NCBI GenBank assembly: GCA_002344125.1
Contig: DDTQ01000012.1
Location: 209,358-273,357 of the forward strand
DNA from: Ignavibacteria bacterium UBA2360
Lineage (GTDB): Bacteria; Bacteroidota; Ignavibacteria; Tepidaquicellales; OLB5
Reading direction: 5' to 3'
Length of the DNA stretch: 64,000 bases
Shown here: in pieces, positions 28,877 to 37,810 of the stretch
How positions within the stretch are numbered: position 1 is the stretch's first letter
How the letters are laid out: the number at the start of each line of letters is the position of its first letter
The notes under the pieces: generated by a model
Database searches by the model: none
Told to the model about the DNA's origin: nothing
Seen by the model: only the letters and a program-made list of their open reading frames with translations
Translations under genes and position numbers: made by a program

Positions 28877-28981
28877 TAACCCCGGCTGCAATTAAAAATA
28901 AACAACATAACCCGGTAAAAAGATATAAAGAATTTCAATATTGAAATTCATTTCATAATAACGGGAAATAATTTTAATCAT

Positions 28982-30022
28982 ATGACATCATATTTTATAC
29001 GCAGGTTCCTTTTAATAATTCCAACTTTCCTGGGTATAACCCTGATCACTTTTTTTATTCTGCAGATAGTGCCCGGCGGCCCGCTTGAAAGAGAATTGCT
29101 GAAGCTCCGCATGGGGGGACAGAATACCGGAGGTGAGGTTGGTTCATCCGGACCGAATGTTACGGGAGGAATTGAAATTCCGGAATCAGCGCTGCAGGAA
29201 ATGAAAAAGTTTTACGGGTTTGATCTTCCTATACATGAACGGTATTTCAGGTGGCTTGGCAATATGTTAACGCTTGATCTCGGAAATTCTTATGTGTATG
29301 CCGAACCGGTCTGGGATGTTATTATATCCCGGTTTCCTGTATCGATATATTTCGGGTTAATAGGTTTTATATTAACTTACCTGATATGTATTCCGCTCGG
29401 GGTGTTTAAAGCCGTTAAAAACGGCAGTAAGTTCGACCTGGGATCTTCAATCCTGGTATTTATGGGATACTCAATTCCCGGGTGGGCTTTCGGTACAATT
29501 ATGCTTGTAATTTTTGGCGGCGGCAGTCTGTGGGATGTGTTCCCGCTCGGCGGCTTCCGTTCTGAAGACTTTGAAAGCCTTTCCTTATGGGGACAGATTA
29601 CGGACCAGTTCTATCATACTGTACTGCCGGTAGCATCATACCTGGTTGGCAGCTTTGCAACACTCACAATACTTACGAAAAATTCAGTAATTGAAAATTT
29701 AAGCCAGGATTATATCAGGACAGCTTTTGCAAAAGGACTTTCAGAAAAACGGGTAATCTTTAAACATGCATTGCGCAACTCGTTAATTCCGCTTGCTACA
29801 GGTTTGGGTCATTTCTTATCGCTCATACTTGCAGGCAGCTTTCTGATCGAAACTGTTTTTAACATTAACGGAATGGGTCTGCTTGGCTTCAGGTCAATTG
29901 AACAGCGTGACTACCCTGTAACAATGGGTATCCTGGTAATATCATCTTTCCTGCTGCTGATAGGAAATATTATTTCTGATATGCTTTACGCTATTTTTGA
30001 TCCGAGAATAAGATTTAAATAG
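28982..30022 (+). CDS. Oligopeptide ABC transporter permease, OppB/DppB type
   Basis: The 346-residue protein has six predicted membrane segments. The N-terminal signature MTSYFIRRFLLIIPTFLGITLITF is typical of OppB/DppB. The cytoplasmic coupling motif with its conserved Gly is seen in DYIRTAFAKGLSEKRVIFKHALRNSLIP. A periplasmic glycine-rich loop after the first helix (GGQNTGGEVGSSGPNVTGG) is longer than usual. It forms the import channel with the following permease. Confidence 0.92.
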   Translation: MTSYFIRRFLLIIPTFLGITLITFFILQIVPGGPLERELLKLRMGGQNTGGEVGSSGPNVTGGIEIPESALQEMKKFYGFDLPIHERYFRWLGNMLTLDLGNSYVYAEPVWDVIISRFPVSIYFGLIGFILTYLICIPLGVFKAVKNGSKFDLGSSILVFMGYSIPGWAFGTIMLVIFGGGSLWDVFPLGGFRSEDFESLSLWGQITDQFYHTVLPVASYLVGSFATLTILTKNSVIENLSQDYIRTAFAKGLSEKRVIFKHALRNSLIPLATGLGHFLSLILAGSFLIETVFNINGMGLLGFRSIEQRDYPVTMGILVISSFLLLIGNIISDMLYAIFDPRIRFK

Positions 30023-30063
30023 AAAACACGATTTAATAATCCATAGATAATAACTTCTTAAAT

Positions 30064-31131
30064 ATGAAGAAGGATAAAAACAAAGATAAAGTATCAATTT
30101 CAATTTTCAGGAAACGCTGGAGGAAATTCAAAGGTATAAAACGGGGTTATTATGCTTTCCTGGCTCTTGTTTTTATGTACGGTATTTCTTTTCTGCTGCC
30201 GCTCTTCATTAACCATACTGCTATAATGGTTAAATACAACGGCGAGTATTACTTCCCGCTTTTTAAAAGCGGAATTTACGCGCCGTCAGTTTTCGGGCAG
30301 GAAGGTTACGGTGAAACCAATTACCGAAGGCTAAAGGAAACATTCAGCAGCGACGCAAGCGATAACTGGGTTCTGATGCCCATTTATCCGTTCAGCCCGA
30401 ATGAGAACCTGCTTGATGAAACCGAAGGTTCGCCTCCGCACCCGCCTTCTGCCAGGCATTTGTTCGGTACTGATGACCGGGCAAGGGATGTTTTTGCCCG
30501 AACAATGTACGGATTTAACATTTCAATTTCGTTTGCTTTGGTTGTAACATTTTTTGCATACTTGATCGGAGTTTCAGTTGGCGCTGTGCTTGGATTTTTC
30601 AGCGGCAAGATAGATATTTTCGGGCAGCGTTTAATAGAAATATGGAGCACATTGCCGTTTTTATATGTTATGATCATTGTCAGCTCTATATTACAGCCTA
30701 ATTTTATACTGCTTGTGCTGATTCTAACCGCGTTCAGCTGGATGGGAATAACATATTATGTAAGGGGTGAGTTTTACAGGGAAAAAGCGAGAGATTATGT
30801 TTCTGCGGCCGTTTCACTTGGAGCAAAGAACAGAACAATTATATTTAAGCATATACTTCCAAATTCCTTAACCCCGGTTATATCATTTGCGCCGTTCGCT
30901 ATTGTTGCCGATATCAGCGCGCTGGTATCACTGGATTTCCTTGGATTCGGGCTTCCGCCGCCAACACCAAGCTGGGGTCAGCTTGTAAGACAGGGTATGA
31001 CCGATATTAATAACTGGTGGCTTGTCGCGGTTCCGCTTGGGGCTATGTTCTTAACACTCATAGCAATTGTATTTATCGGCGAAGCCATTAGAGAAGCGTT
31101 TGATCCGAAAGTTTATTCAAGGCTGAGGTAA
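30064..31131 (+). CDS. Oligopeptide ABC transporter permease, OppC/DppC type
   Basis: The 355-residue protein has a cytoplasmic basic N-terminus and an extended periplasmic domain of about 100 residues between helix 1 and the core. HLFGTDDRARDVFARTMYG is the OppC hallmark. The EAA-like coupling loop is DYVSAAVSLGAKNRTIIFKHILPNSLTP. It pairs with the OppB-type permease 41 nt upstream and lies 4 nt from the first ATPase gene, so the genes are clearly one operon. Confidence 0.92.
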   Translation: MKKDKNKDKVSISIFRKRWRKFKGIKRGYYAFLALVFMYGISFLLPLFINHTAIMVKYNGEYYFPLFKSGIYAPSVFGQEGYGETNYRRLKETFSSDASDNWVLMPIYPFSPNENLLDETEGSPPHPPSARHLFGTDDRARDVFARTMYGFNISISFALVVTFFAYLIGVSVGAVLGFFSGKIDIFGQRLIEIWSTLPFLYVMIIVSSILQPNFILLVLILTAFSWMGITYYVRGEFYREKARDYVSAAVSLGAKNRTIIFKHILPNSLTPVISFAPFAIVADISALVSLDFLGFGLPPPTPSWGQLVRQGMTDINNWWLVAVPLGAMFLTLIAIVFIGEAIREAFDPKVYSRLR

Positions 31132-31135
31132 CTAT

Positions 31136-32239
31136 ATGAAGAAACTTGTAGAAGTTAAAAATTTACGTACATATTTTTTTGTTGAAGCTACAGATAAACA
31201 GCTTTTAGCGCATACGGAGTATGCCAAAGAAGAGTATCTTAAAAAGTTTTACTCTGAAGATAAGAAGCTCAAAGGGAAGTTTCCGGCAAAAGCGGTTGAT
31301 GATGTCAGTTTTGATATTCATGAAGGCGAAGTGCTGGCCATTGTGGGTGAATCGGGTTCCGGTAAATCAGTAACGGCGTATTCACTAACCAGACTTGTAC
31401 CTGACCCCCCGGGAAAGATCGTTGCCGGTGAAGTGCTCTATAAAGGCGTTGATATGCTGAAGCTGAGCTATGAAGAAATGAAAAAATACCGCGGTTATGA
31501 AATTGCCATGATATTCCAGGAGCCGATGACTTCGCTAAACCCGGTTATGAAAATAGGTGAACAGATAACGGAGGTTATCTTAACCCATGAAAAAATAAGT
31601 AAACAGGATGCTGAAACAAAAGCTATCGAAATGATAGAAGCTGTGGGAATTCCTGACGCGGCAAAAAGAATGAAAGACTATCCGCACCAGTTCAGCGGCG
31701 GTATGAGGCAAAGAGTTATGATCGCCATGGCGCTTGCCTGCAATCCTTCACTTCTTATTGCAGATGAACCCACCACGGCGCTGGATGTTACTATCCAGGC
31801 GCAGATACTTGAACTGATGATAAAGATCAAAAAGCAGAGAGAAGATTCAGCGATACTTTTAATTACGCACAACCTTGGAATTGTCGCAGAAGTTTCTGAC
31901 AGAGTTATAGTTATGTACGGCGGTAAGATCCAGGAGATTGGCGATATATTCGGAATATTTAATGAACCTCTGCATCCATACACAAAAGGATTGCTGCAAT
32001 CATTACCAGATCCATATAAAGATTCCCATGAAGAGCTAAAGGCTATACCGGGTATTATTCCACATATTCTGGAGCTGCCTAAGGGATGCAAGTTCTGCAC
32101 AAGATGCACCGAAGCCGTGCAGTTCTGCACTGAGGTTGAGCCTGAACTTGTTGAAGTTTCACCGGGAAGATCCGTAAGGTGCCACCTTATAACAAACCCT
32201 GAGGCAATGATGAATTCTCCAAAGATAAACGTTTCTTAA
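31136..32239 (+). CDS. Oligopeptide ABC transporter ATP-binding protein, OppD/DppD type
   Basis: The 367-residue ATPase has Walker A GESGSGKSVT, Q-loop MIFQEPMTSLNP, ABC signature FSGGMRQRVMIAMAL and Walker B LLIADEPTTALD. It ends with the OppD-type extension containing a Cys cluster (CKFCTRCTEAVQFC) that in related proteins binds an iron-sulfur cluster. Between the first beta strand (VKNLRTYF) and the conserved AVDDVSFDI there is an unusual lysine/glutamate-rich insertion of roughly 30 residues. It energises peptide import together with the next gene. Confidence 0.93.
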   Translation: MKKLVEVKNLRTYFFVEATDKQLLAHTEYAKEEYLKKFYSEDKKLKGKFPAKAVDDVSFDIHEGEVLAIVGESGSGKSVTAYSLTRLVPDPPGKIVAGEVLYKGVDMLKLSYEEMKKYRGYEIAMIFQEPMTSLNPVMKIGEQITEVILTHEKISKQDAETKAIEMIEAVGIPDAAKRMKDYPHQFSGGMRQRVMIAMALACNPSLLIADEPTTALDVTIQAQILELMIKIKKQREDSAILLITHNLGIVAEVSDRVIVMYGGKIQEIGDIFGIFNEPLHPYTKGLLQSLPDPYKDSHEELKAIPGIIPHILELPKGCKFCTRCTEAVQFCTEVEPELVEVSPGRSVRCHLITNPEAMMNSPKINVS

Positions 32240-32309
32240 CAGAAACGATTTTTAGAAAAGAAATGTTTTGTAGAGTCCGGCCACCGGTCAGACAAAAAAA
32301 AGTTAAGTT

Positions 32310-33314
32310 ATGAATAACAGCAATATATTAGAAGTAAAAGACCTGAAGGTCAAGTTTCCTGTCCATGGGGGAGTTTTCCTGGGGAAGGTTGCCGAAGTTA
32401 AGGCTGTTGATGGTGTAAGTTTCACTATGAAACAGGGTGAAACCCTGGGTATAGTGGGTGAGTCAGGCTGCGGAAAATCAACCTTAGGCAAAGCCATTAT
32501 AAATATACTTAAGTTCTCTTCGCCTGATGTTGAGATAACAGGTGAAGTGCTGCTAAATACAGGCAGTGAAATGATAGATCTGACAAAGCTCTCCAGAAAT
32601 GACATCAGAAAATACCGCGGATTGGTGCAGATGATTTTTCAGGACCCGTATTCATCGCTGAATGCCAGGTTAACAGTAGGGCAGATAATTGAAGAGCCTA
32701 TGCTATATCATACAAACATGCCTAAAAATGAACGGCTTGAGAGAATTTCTATGCTGCTGCAAAAAGTAGGCTTGCAGCCTGAGCAGTCAAAACGCTACCC
32801 GCATGAATTTTCGGGGGGACAAAGGCAGAGGATCGGTATTGCGAGAGCGCTTGCAACAAACCCCAAACTTATTATTGCTGATGAGCCGGTTTCCGCGCTG
32901 GATGTATCTATCCAGGCGCAGGTAATAAACCTGATGCAGGAACTGCAGAAGGAATTTGACCTGAGTATTATGTTCATTGCTCATGATCTATCTGTGGTTG
33001 AGCATATAAGTTCAAGAATTGCGGTTATGTATCTTGGGAATATTGTAGAAGTAGGCTCAGGCAGGGAAGTGTATCACAATCCGAAACATCCCTACAGCAA
33101 AGCACTGCTTTCAGCAGTGCCGCTGCCGAATCCCAAGTTCAGAAACAAAGAAAGAGTGATATTGAAAGGCGATGTGCCCACACCGCTGCGTAAACCCAGC
33201 GGCTGCGGCTTCAGAACAAGATGCCCTATTGCTCAGCCTGTATGCGCTGATGCGGTTCCGCCGCTTGAAGAAAAAGCGCCGGGTCATACAACGGCCTGCC
33301 CGTTTGTATCATAA
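32310..33314 (+). CDS. Oligopeptide ABC transporter ATP-binding protein, OppF/DppF type
   Basis: The 334-residue ATPase has Walker A GESGCGKSTLG, Q-loop MIFQDPYSSLNAR, signature FSGGQRQRIGIARAL and Walker B LIIADEPVSALD. The C-terminal CGFRTRCPIAQPVC motif is characteristic of OppF/DppF. It is the last gene of the importer operon and is followed by a strong hairpin terminator. The 70-nt gap from the OppD-type gene holds no obvious element. Confidence 0.94.
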   Translation: MNNSNILEVKDLKVKFPVHGGVFLGKVAEVKAVDGVSFTMKQGETLGIVGESGCGKSTLGKAIINILKFSSPDVEITGEVLLNTGSEMIDLTKLSRNDIRKYRGLVQMIFQDPYSSLNARLTVGQIIEEPMLYHTNMPKNERLERISMLLQKVGLQPEQSKRYPHEFSGGQRQRIGIARALATNPKLIIADEPVSALDVSIQAQVINLMQELQKEFDLSIMFIAHDLSVVEHISSRIAVMYLGNIVEVGSGREVYHNPKHPYSKALLSAVPLPNPKFRNKERVILKGDVPTPLRKPSGCGFRTRCPIAQPVCADAVPPLEEKAPGHTTACPFVS

Positions 33315-33338
33315 GAATTTTAGGCGAACGCAAAACAA

Positions 33339-33365
33339 AAAACCCCCGTTAATAACGGGGGTTTT
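33339..33365. terminator. Bidirectional terminator after the peptide importer operon
   Basis: A perfect 12-bp stem AAAACCCCCGTT/AACGGGGGTTTT has a 3-nt loop and T-rich flanks on both strands. It sits between the convergent importer operon and the lipoprotein gene. Confidence 0.88.
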
Positions 33366-33391
33366 GTATTTTATATCCTGTATTCTGACCC

Positions 33392-33440
33392 GCAATTCCC
33401 CTCTTGAGAGGGGAGGGAGCGAAGCGGAAGGGGTGTATTT
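33392..33440. repeat. REP-like short palindrome between convergent genes
   Basis: Contains the palindrome CCCCTCTTGAGAGGGG (6-bp stem, TTGA loop) followed by AGGGAGCGAAGCGG and AAGGGGTGT. The sequence style matches dispersed intergenic palindromes often seen in Bacteroidota genomes. It is the only full copy in the window. Confidence 0.5.
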
Positions 33441-33466
33441 CGTTTTCTCAAATATTTATTTAAGCA

Positions 33467-34324
33467 CTACTCGTTCACGTATTTCGAAAGATTGATAACC
33501 GTGCTCGAAAGTCCCAGGCTTGGGATGCCCATTACCTGACCGCTCGAAACAACTGTACCAAGTATCAAGCTTTCACTTTGGTTAGAAGTATTGGTTTTAT
33601 TGTACTGAACGATCCACAGATCAAGCGGAAAGCCTGAGAGTTCTGTTATAAATGCCGGCAGTCCCAATGTTCCGGCTGCCGGAATAAGTATCATATTCCT
33701 TGTTTGGTTTGTACCAGTCTGAAAAAATTTGCTGCCGTTCATTGTGCTTGATGCCGGAATGAAATTATCATTAAACTTAATTACCGGGCTTGTTGAAAAT
33801 GATAGACTCATTGATGCGTCACTGTTTATTAAAGCAGATGGCGTTGTTGAAATTGAAAGATCTGTAGAAATGATGAGATCAAGCGCGCCTGAGATCAATC
33901 CCCTTGCGGAAGTATCCTGAATTAAGCTCAATAGCTGGTTAGTATTAAAAAGAGCTGTTAACTCAATGCAATCAGTGGCTGTTGGCAATGGGTTAGGAGT
34001 ATAGATCCTCAGCGAAGTATCAGCCGGCACCCTGTAAACATAAAGCCATGCGCCAATTGAGGAAGGATCTGAAATTGAGTTAATAAGCGAAATCTCAGTT
34101 TTTCCGTTTGCCAGAACATTTTTACCCATAATTAACACAAGTTTTGTATTGGGACCGTATGTTCTTGTTGCCTGGGCATTTGCGGAATCGAGTCTATCTT
34201 TAGCTGTAACTTCATTTTTGGTTACTGCGTTAATTATTTCATCTGTACTGCATCCCTGAAGCTGAAATGATATGACTGTTACTGCTGCGATCAAAAAAGG
34301 CGGTAAAATTAAGCGTTTTAACAT
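33467..34324 (-). CDS. Hypothetical lipoprotein
   Basis: The 285-residue protein has a lipoprotein signal (FQLQGC, Cys25). The rest is Ser/Thr/Asn-rich and beta-rich, with no family I recognise. It includes a TYGPNTKLVLIMGKNVLANG segment where a PepSY- or barrel-like fold could start, but this is only an impression. It is expected in the outer or inner membrane facing the periplasm. It is monocistronic, preceded by two REP-like hairpins. Confidence 0.7.
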   Translation of the reverse strand: MLKRLILPPFLIAAVTVISFQLQGCSTDEIINAVTKNEVTAKDRLDSANAQATRTYGPNTKLVLIMGKNVLANGKTEISLINSISDPSSIGAWLYVYRVPADTSLRIYTPNPLPTATDCIELTALFNTNQLLSLIQDTSARGLISGALDLIISTDLSISTTPSALINSDASMSLSFSTSPVIKFNDNFIPASSTMNGSKFFQTGTNQTRNMILIPAAGTLGLPAFITELSGFPLDLWIVQYNKTNTSNQSESLILGTVVSSGQVMGIPSLGLSSTVINLSKYVNE

Positions 34325-34349
34325 ATTTTGTCGTTTTAATTTATATTTT

Positions 34350-34402
34350 CCGCCGGGTCGTAAGACCCGGCGGTACTGTGATGCCGGGCTTAGTTCCCGG
34401 CA
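34350..34402. repeat. Two adjacent GC-rich palindromes
   Basis: The first hairpin is CCGCCGGGTC/GACCCGGCGG (10 bp, GTAA loop; 34350-34373). The second is TGCCGGG/CCCGGCA (7-nt loop; 34382-34402). There is no T tract on either side, so this is more like a REP pair than a terminator. Confidence 0.65.
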
Positions 34403-34455
34403 ATGATATACTGCTATCTAATTAAACAAAGATACGAAGATTTGGTTGCGAAAAT

Positions 34456-35223
34456 CTATGATAAATGTTTTGAATCTATGTAAATGTTTGTATCATACAA
34501 AAACTCAATCTTCCCATTTACCTGGTTCTTCTCAAATATCTCATTTAATTCAGCGAGCATTGGTTCGTATAAGGGACTATCATACTGAGGGGTGTATGAT
34601 GACGATAACAACCTGCCGGTTACACCGGCGAGATCGAATACCTGTTTATTTGGAAAAGTTTTCTTTGTGTAAGCACTATCATAGAATTCATTCAGTTTTT
34701 TTTCATCAATATTTTCATGCCTCACGTTTTTATAATCAGTGCCGTATTTAAGCAGCAGCTTTTCGTAGGCAGCCAAAAACGGATTCCCGTCAAGTATTCT
34801 TTCATTCCATATCAGGCAGATTCTGCCAGTGGGTTTAAGTATCCTTTTAAATTCAATTTTTACCTTCGGAATATCAAACCAATGGAAAGCCTGCGCGCAT
34901 ATAATGAGATCAATTGAGTTATCTGGCAGGGTGGTTTCTTCTGCTGTGGCATTAATGCTTTTAAAATTGCTGTAAGCAGAGAGTAATTTCTCAGCAGCTT
35001 CGCGCATCGCGTCGTTTGGTTCGACCCCATATACAGCGTTGCCATTCTTCAGGAACAGCTCTGCAGATATTCCCGTGCCGGAGCCTATATCCGCAATGAC
35101 TGAATCAGATCTAAGTATGCCCTCGGATTTCAGGTATTCAATTACTTCTACCGGATATGAGGGGCGGTATTTAATGTAATTTTCTACACGGCCGGTAAAA
35201 CGGGTTGTGGAGTTGGAGTCCAA
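34456..35223 (-). CDS. Class I SAM-dependent methyltransferase
   Basis: The 255-residue protein has motif I IADIGSGTGISAELF (SAM-binding glycine loop), motif II YGVEPNDAMREAAEKLL and motif IV LIICAQAFHWF, followed by RILKPTGRICLIWN. These are typical of UbiE/Tam-like small-molecule methyltransferases. The RPSYPVEVIEYL N-terminus is common in this subgroup. The start codon is TTG. The substrate is unknown. It is divergent from gltX. Confidence 0.88.
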   Translation of the reverse strand: MDSNSTTRFTGRVENYIKYRPSYPVEVIEYLKSEGILRSDSVIADIGSGTGISAELFLKNGNAVYGVEPNDAMREAAEKLLSAYSNFKSINATAEETTLPDNSIDLIICAQAFHWFDIPKVKIEFKRILKPTGRICLIWNERILDGNPFLAAYEKLLLKYGTDYKNVRHENIDEKKLNEFYDSAYTKKTFPNKQVFDLAGVTGRLLSSSYTPQYDSPLYEPMLAELNEIFEKNQVNGKIEFLYDTNIYIDSKHLS

Positions 35224-35326
35224 TTATGATTTTTCCTATTATTTAAAATATAAAACAGCAATATTTGTAAAATAATGAATTAAATCACATATTTTTAGAT
35301 AAATATCAATATAGAAACTGAATTTA

Positions 35327-36763
35327 ATGAATAACGAAGTACGAGTACGTTTTGCGCCATCACCAACAGGTTATCTGCATCTGGGCAGTTTGCGGACAGC
35401 CCTGTTCAACTATCTGTTTGCCAGGCACCATAATGGCAAGTTTATTTTGCGGATTGAAGATACAGATCAATCACGTAAGGTTGAAGGTGCAGTTGAGAAT
35501 CTGATAAATATACTGAATGAAATGGGCTTGAATTATGATGAGGGTCCGGGGTTTGGCGGTGAGTTTGGTCCGTACTTTCAGTCGGAGCGGCTGGATATAT
35601 ACAAGAAGTATTGCGACGAGCTCCTGGCAAACGGTCACGCTTATTACGCCTTTGAAACCGCCGAAGAGCTGGATGAAATGCGTAAAGTACAGCAGATGCA
35701 GGGCAAGCAGACGATGTATGACCGCAGGGCAAGGGTCCTAACCGAAAATGAAGTGAAAGAAAAATTAGATTCGGGGATTCCTTATGTGATTAGATTAAAA
35801 GTACCGTTGGATACTGAAATTAGATTCACAGATATTATCCGCGGGAATGTTAAGATAGATACGAATCTTGTGGATGACCAGGTATTACTGAAGAGTGATG
35901 GGTTCCCGACGTATCACTTAGCGAATGTAATTGATGACCACTTAATGCAAATAACGCATATTATAAGGGGTGAAGAATGGCTTACATCAGTGCCCAAGCA
36001 CATAATATTGTATAATGCATTTGGATGGGAAGTACCGCAAATGGCACACGTGCCGCTGATATTGAATCCCGATAAATCCAAGCTTTCCAAGCGCCAGGGC
36101 GATGTTGCCACCGAAGATTACCTGAGGAAAGGCTACCTGAAAGAGGCTCTGCTGAATTTTATGACATTGCTGGGGTGGAACCCGGGGGATGGGGAAGAGA
36201 AAGAGATATTTACCAAAGCGGAGCTGATAGAGAAATTCAGCATAGAGAGGGTTAATTCCGCAGGAGCAGTATTTAATGCAGAAAAGCTTAACTGGATGAA
36301 TGGTGAGTATATTAAGAATTATGATATTGATGCGTTGAGTGAATTAATTATACCATATTTAAATGCAGACGGAATAGACACAAGTGATAATATAAAAACA
36401 AAAAGAGTTATATTTGCCATCAGGAATTATATAAATAAACTGGATGAAGCCTCTGAACAGGCGAAGGTGTATTATAATGAAGTGAAGCTGAACGATGAAC
36501 AGACCGCAATTGTAAAGGCGGAAACATCTATTCAGGTTTTCAACGCGCTTGCGGCAAAGATTGAAGCTATGCTTGAAATTACTGCCGATAATTTCAAACC
36601 TGTACTGAGCGAAGTGCAGAAGGAAACCGGTGTTAAGGGGAAAAATCTGTTTTTGCCTGTAAGGCTTGCCCTGACGGGCGAAGAGCACGGACCTGAGCTT
36701 GGAATGATAGCGTATGTTCTGGGGAAGGAAGAAGTGCTGAAGAGGTTAAGGGCAATAGTCTGA
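35327..36763 (+). CDS. gltX: Glutamyl-tRNA synthetase
   Basis: The 478-residue class I aminoacyl-tRNA synthetase has the HIGH-type motif in FAPSPTGYLHLGSLRTALFN (residues 9-28). ILRIEDTDQSR and DDHLMQITHIIRGEEWL follow, and the KMSKS-type loop is DKSKLSKRQGDV. A helical anticodon-binding domain occupies about 310-478. It charges tRNA-Glu and, in bacteria lacking GlnRS, also tRNA-Gln before amidation. It is followed immediately by the palindrome-rich region containing the RAYT gene. Confidence 0.96.
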   Translation: MNNEVRVRFAPSPTGYLHLGSLRTALFNYLFARHHNGKFILRIEDTDQSRKVEGAVENLINILNEMGLNYDEGPGFGGEFGPYFQSERLDIYKKYCDELLANGHAYYAFETAEELDEMRKVQQMQGKQTMYDRRARVLTENEVKEKLDSGIPYVIRLKVPLDTEIRFTDIIRGNVKIDTNLVDDQVLLKSDGFPTYHLANVIDDHLMQITHIIRGEEWLTSVPKHIILYNAFGWEVPQMAHVPLILNPDKSKLSKRQGDVATEDYLRKGYLKEALLNFMTLLGWNPGDGEEKEIFTKAELIEKFSIERVNSAGAVFNAEKLNWMNGEYIKNYDIDALSELIIPYLNADGIDTSDNIKTKRVIFAIRNYINKLDEASEQAKVYYNEVKLNDEQTAIVKAETSIQVFNALAAKIEAMLEITADNFKPVLSEVQKETGVKGKNLFLPVRLALTGEEHGPELGMIAYVLGKEEVLKRLRAIV

Positions 36764-36769
36764 TTTTCG

Positions 36770-36833
36770 TGGAGTGCACTGACTGCGCCCGACTGCTTAG
36801 GCAGTTCAGTGCATGCAATTAATGCTGTATCCA
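36770..36833. repeat. Degenerate/hybrid copy of the cloverleaf REP
   Basis: Begins TGGAGTGCACTGACTGC like the intact copies but has a GCCCGACTGCTTAG insertion in hairpin A and a different second half (TGCAATTAATGCTGTATCCA). The second half recurs at 37811-37845, together with the following AGATTTTGCTTTTC, so it belongs to a longer duplicated segment. Confidence 0.65.
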
Positions 36834-36846
36834 GATTTTGCTTTTC

Positions 36847-36900
36847 TTGGAGTGCACTGACTGCGTCAGTGCATGCATCAACGCAGTTGATGCACTCCAA
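36847..36900. repeat. Cloverleaf REP copy 1 (intact, 54 bp)
   Basis: The outer arms TTGGAG/CTCCAA (6 bp) enclose two perfect hairpins of 21 nt. Hairpin A is TGCACTGAC-TGC-GTCAGTGCA (36853-36873) and hairpin B is TGCATCAAC-GCA-GTTGATGCA (36874-36894). Every base outside the two triloops is paired. The two triloops TGC and GCA are complementary to each other. Confidence 0.9.
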
Positions 36901-37020
36901 AGAGAGGCAAAGGCGACATCAACCTTAGAAACAAGGCAGGCGCAGTTGAGTACTCCAAACAAAATATTCAAAAAGGATATAAATAAAATTAATGTTCATT
37001 TTTTTAGTTGGTGCTTTTCG

Positions 37021-37073
37021 TGGAGTGCACTGACTGAGTCAGTGCATGCATCAACGCAGTTGATGCACTCCAA
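37021..37073. repeat. Cloverleaf REP copy 2
   Basis: Same structure with outer arms TGGAG/CTCCA. Hairpin A has triloop TGA, hairpin B triloop GCA. The following AAAGAGAGGCAAAGGCGACATC matches the flank of copy 1, so the flanking sequence is part of the duplicated unit. Confidence 0.9.
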
Positions 37074-37144
37074 AGAGAGGCAAAGGCGACATCTTCCTTG
37101 GAAACATAGTAAGCACAATAAATTTATTTCAGACAATTAATAAA

Positions 37145-37642
37145 TTGGAAGAGTTTAAAATATACAACCATAATCCGCCACATTATTACAAAAAAAATGC
37201 TAAGTATTTTATTACCGGATCTATTTATAAAAAGAGGGATTTGTTGAAGTCAAATGAAGCGAAAAATAAACTGTATGAGTATATTATCATATCCGCGAAT
37301 AATTTTAATTGGGTATTGGAAGATTGGGTAATATTGAATAATCATTATCACTTGATGCTCGAATCACCTGATAACCCTGCAACTTTGAGTGAAATGATGG
37401 GCAATATTCATCGATATTCTGCAATTTGGATAAATAAGAATGTAAAATATGACAGGGCATACGATAAAGTGTGGCATAATTACTGGGATAAATGTTTAAC
37501 ATATGAAAGGTCATATTTCACAAGATTAAATTACATATGGTTCAACCCGGTCAAGCATAAACTTGCGGATGATGCCAAAGATTACGAATTCGGAAGTTAT
37601 TTCCAGAGGTTTAAACTGAAAAGGATTACCTTGAAAATATAA
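37145..37642 (+). CDS. REP-associated tyrosine transposase (RAYT, IS200/IS605-like Y1)
   Basis: The 165-residue single-domain protein has the metal-binding HUH motif NNHYHLMLE (His67, His69) and a candidate catalytic tyrosine in LNYIWFNPVKH (Tyr130), whose NPV segment is typical of RAYTs. RAYTs nick single-stranded DNA at REP hairpins and are domesticated, usually single-copy. The gene has no ATG; the frame begins at a TTG (37145). It lies between two pairs of 54-bp cloverleaf palindromes, the expected REPtron arrangement. It ends intact, so activity is plausible. Confidence 0.87.
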   Translation: MEEFKIYNHNPPHYYKKNAKYFITGSIYKKRDLLKSNEAKNKLYEYIIISANNFNWVLEDWVILNNHYHLMLESPDNPATLSEMMGNIHRYSAIWINKNVKYDRAYDKVWHNYWDKCLTYERSYFTRLNYIWFNPVKHKLADDAKDYEFGSYFQRFKLKRITLKI

Positions 37643-37708
37643 AGAAGCTTTATCCGTGTGATAATTTATTGGAAGATGACAATTTCTGATTGTTTAAAGT
37701 TGTTTTTC

Positions 37709-37761
37709 TTGAGTGCACTGACTGTGTCAGTGCATGCATCAACACAGTTGATGCACTCCAA
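37709..37761. repeat. Cloverleaf REP copy 3
   Basis: Outer arm has lost one G (TTGAGTGCA) but hairpins A and B are perfect. The triloops are TGT and ACA, again complementary to one another. It is the first palindrome downstream of the RAYT gene. Confidence 0.88.
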
Positions 37762-37810
37762 AGAGAGCAAAAGCGGATGCGCGATCATGAATAAGAATCT
37801 GACTACAATG

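Noticed and set aside
36838..37140. 100-residue plus-strand frame across REP copies 1 and 2
   Set aside because: It is a translation of the duplicated palindromes (repeated MHSKE/SVHAST-like peptides) with no ribosome-binding site. The palindromes explain it.
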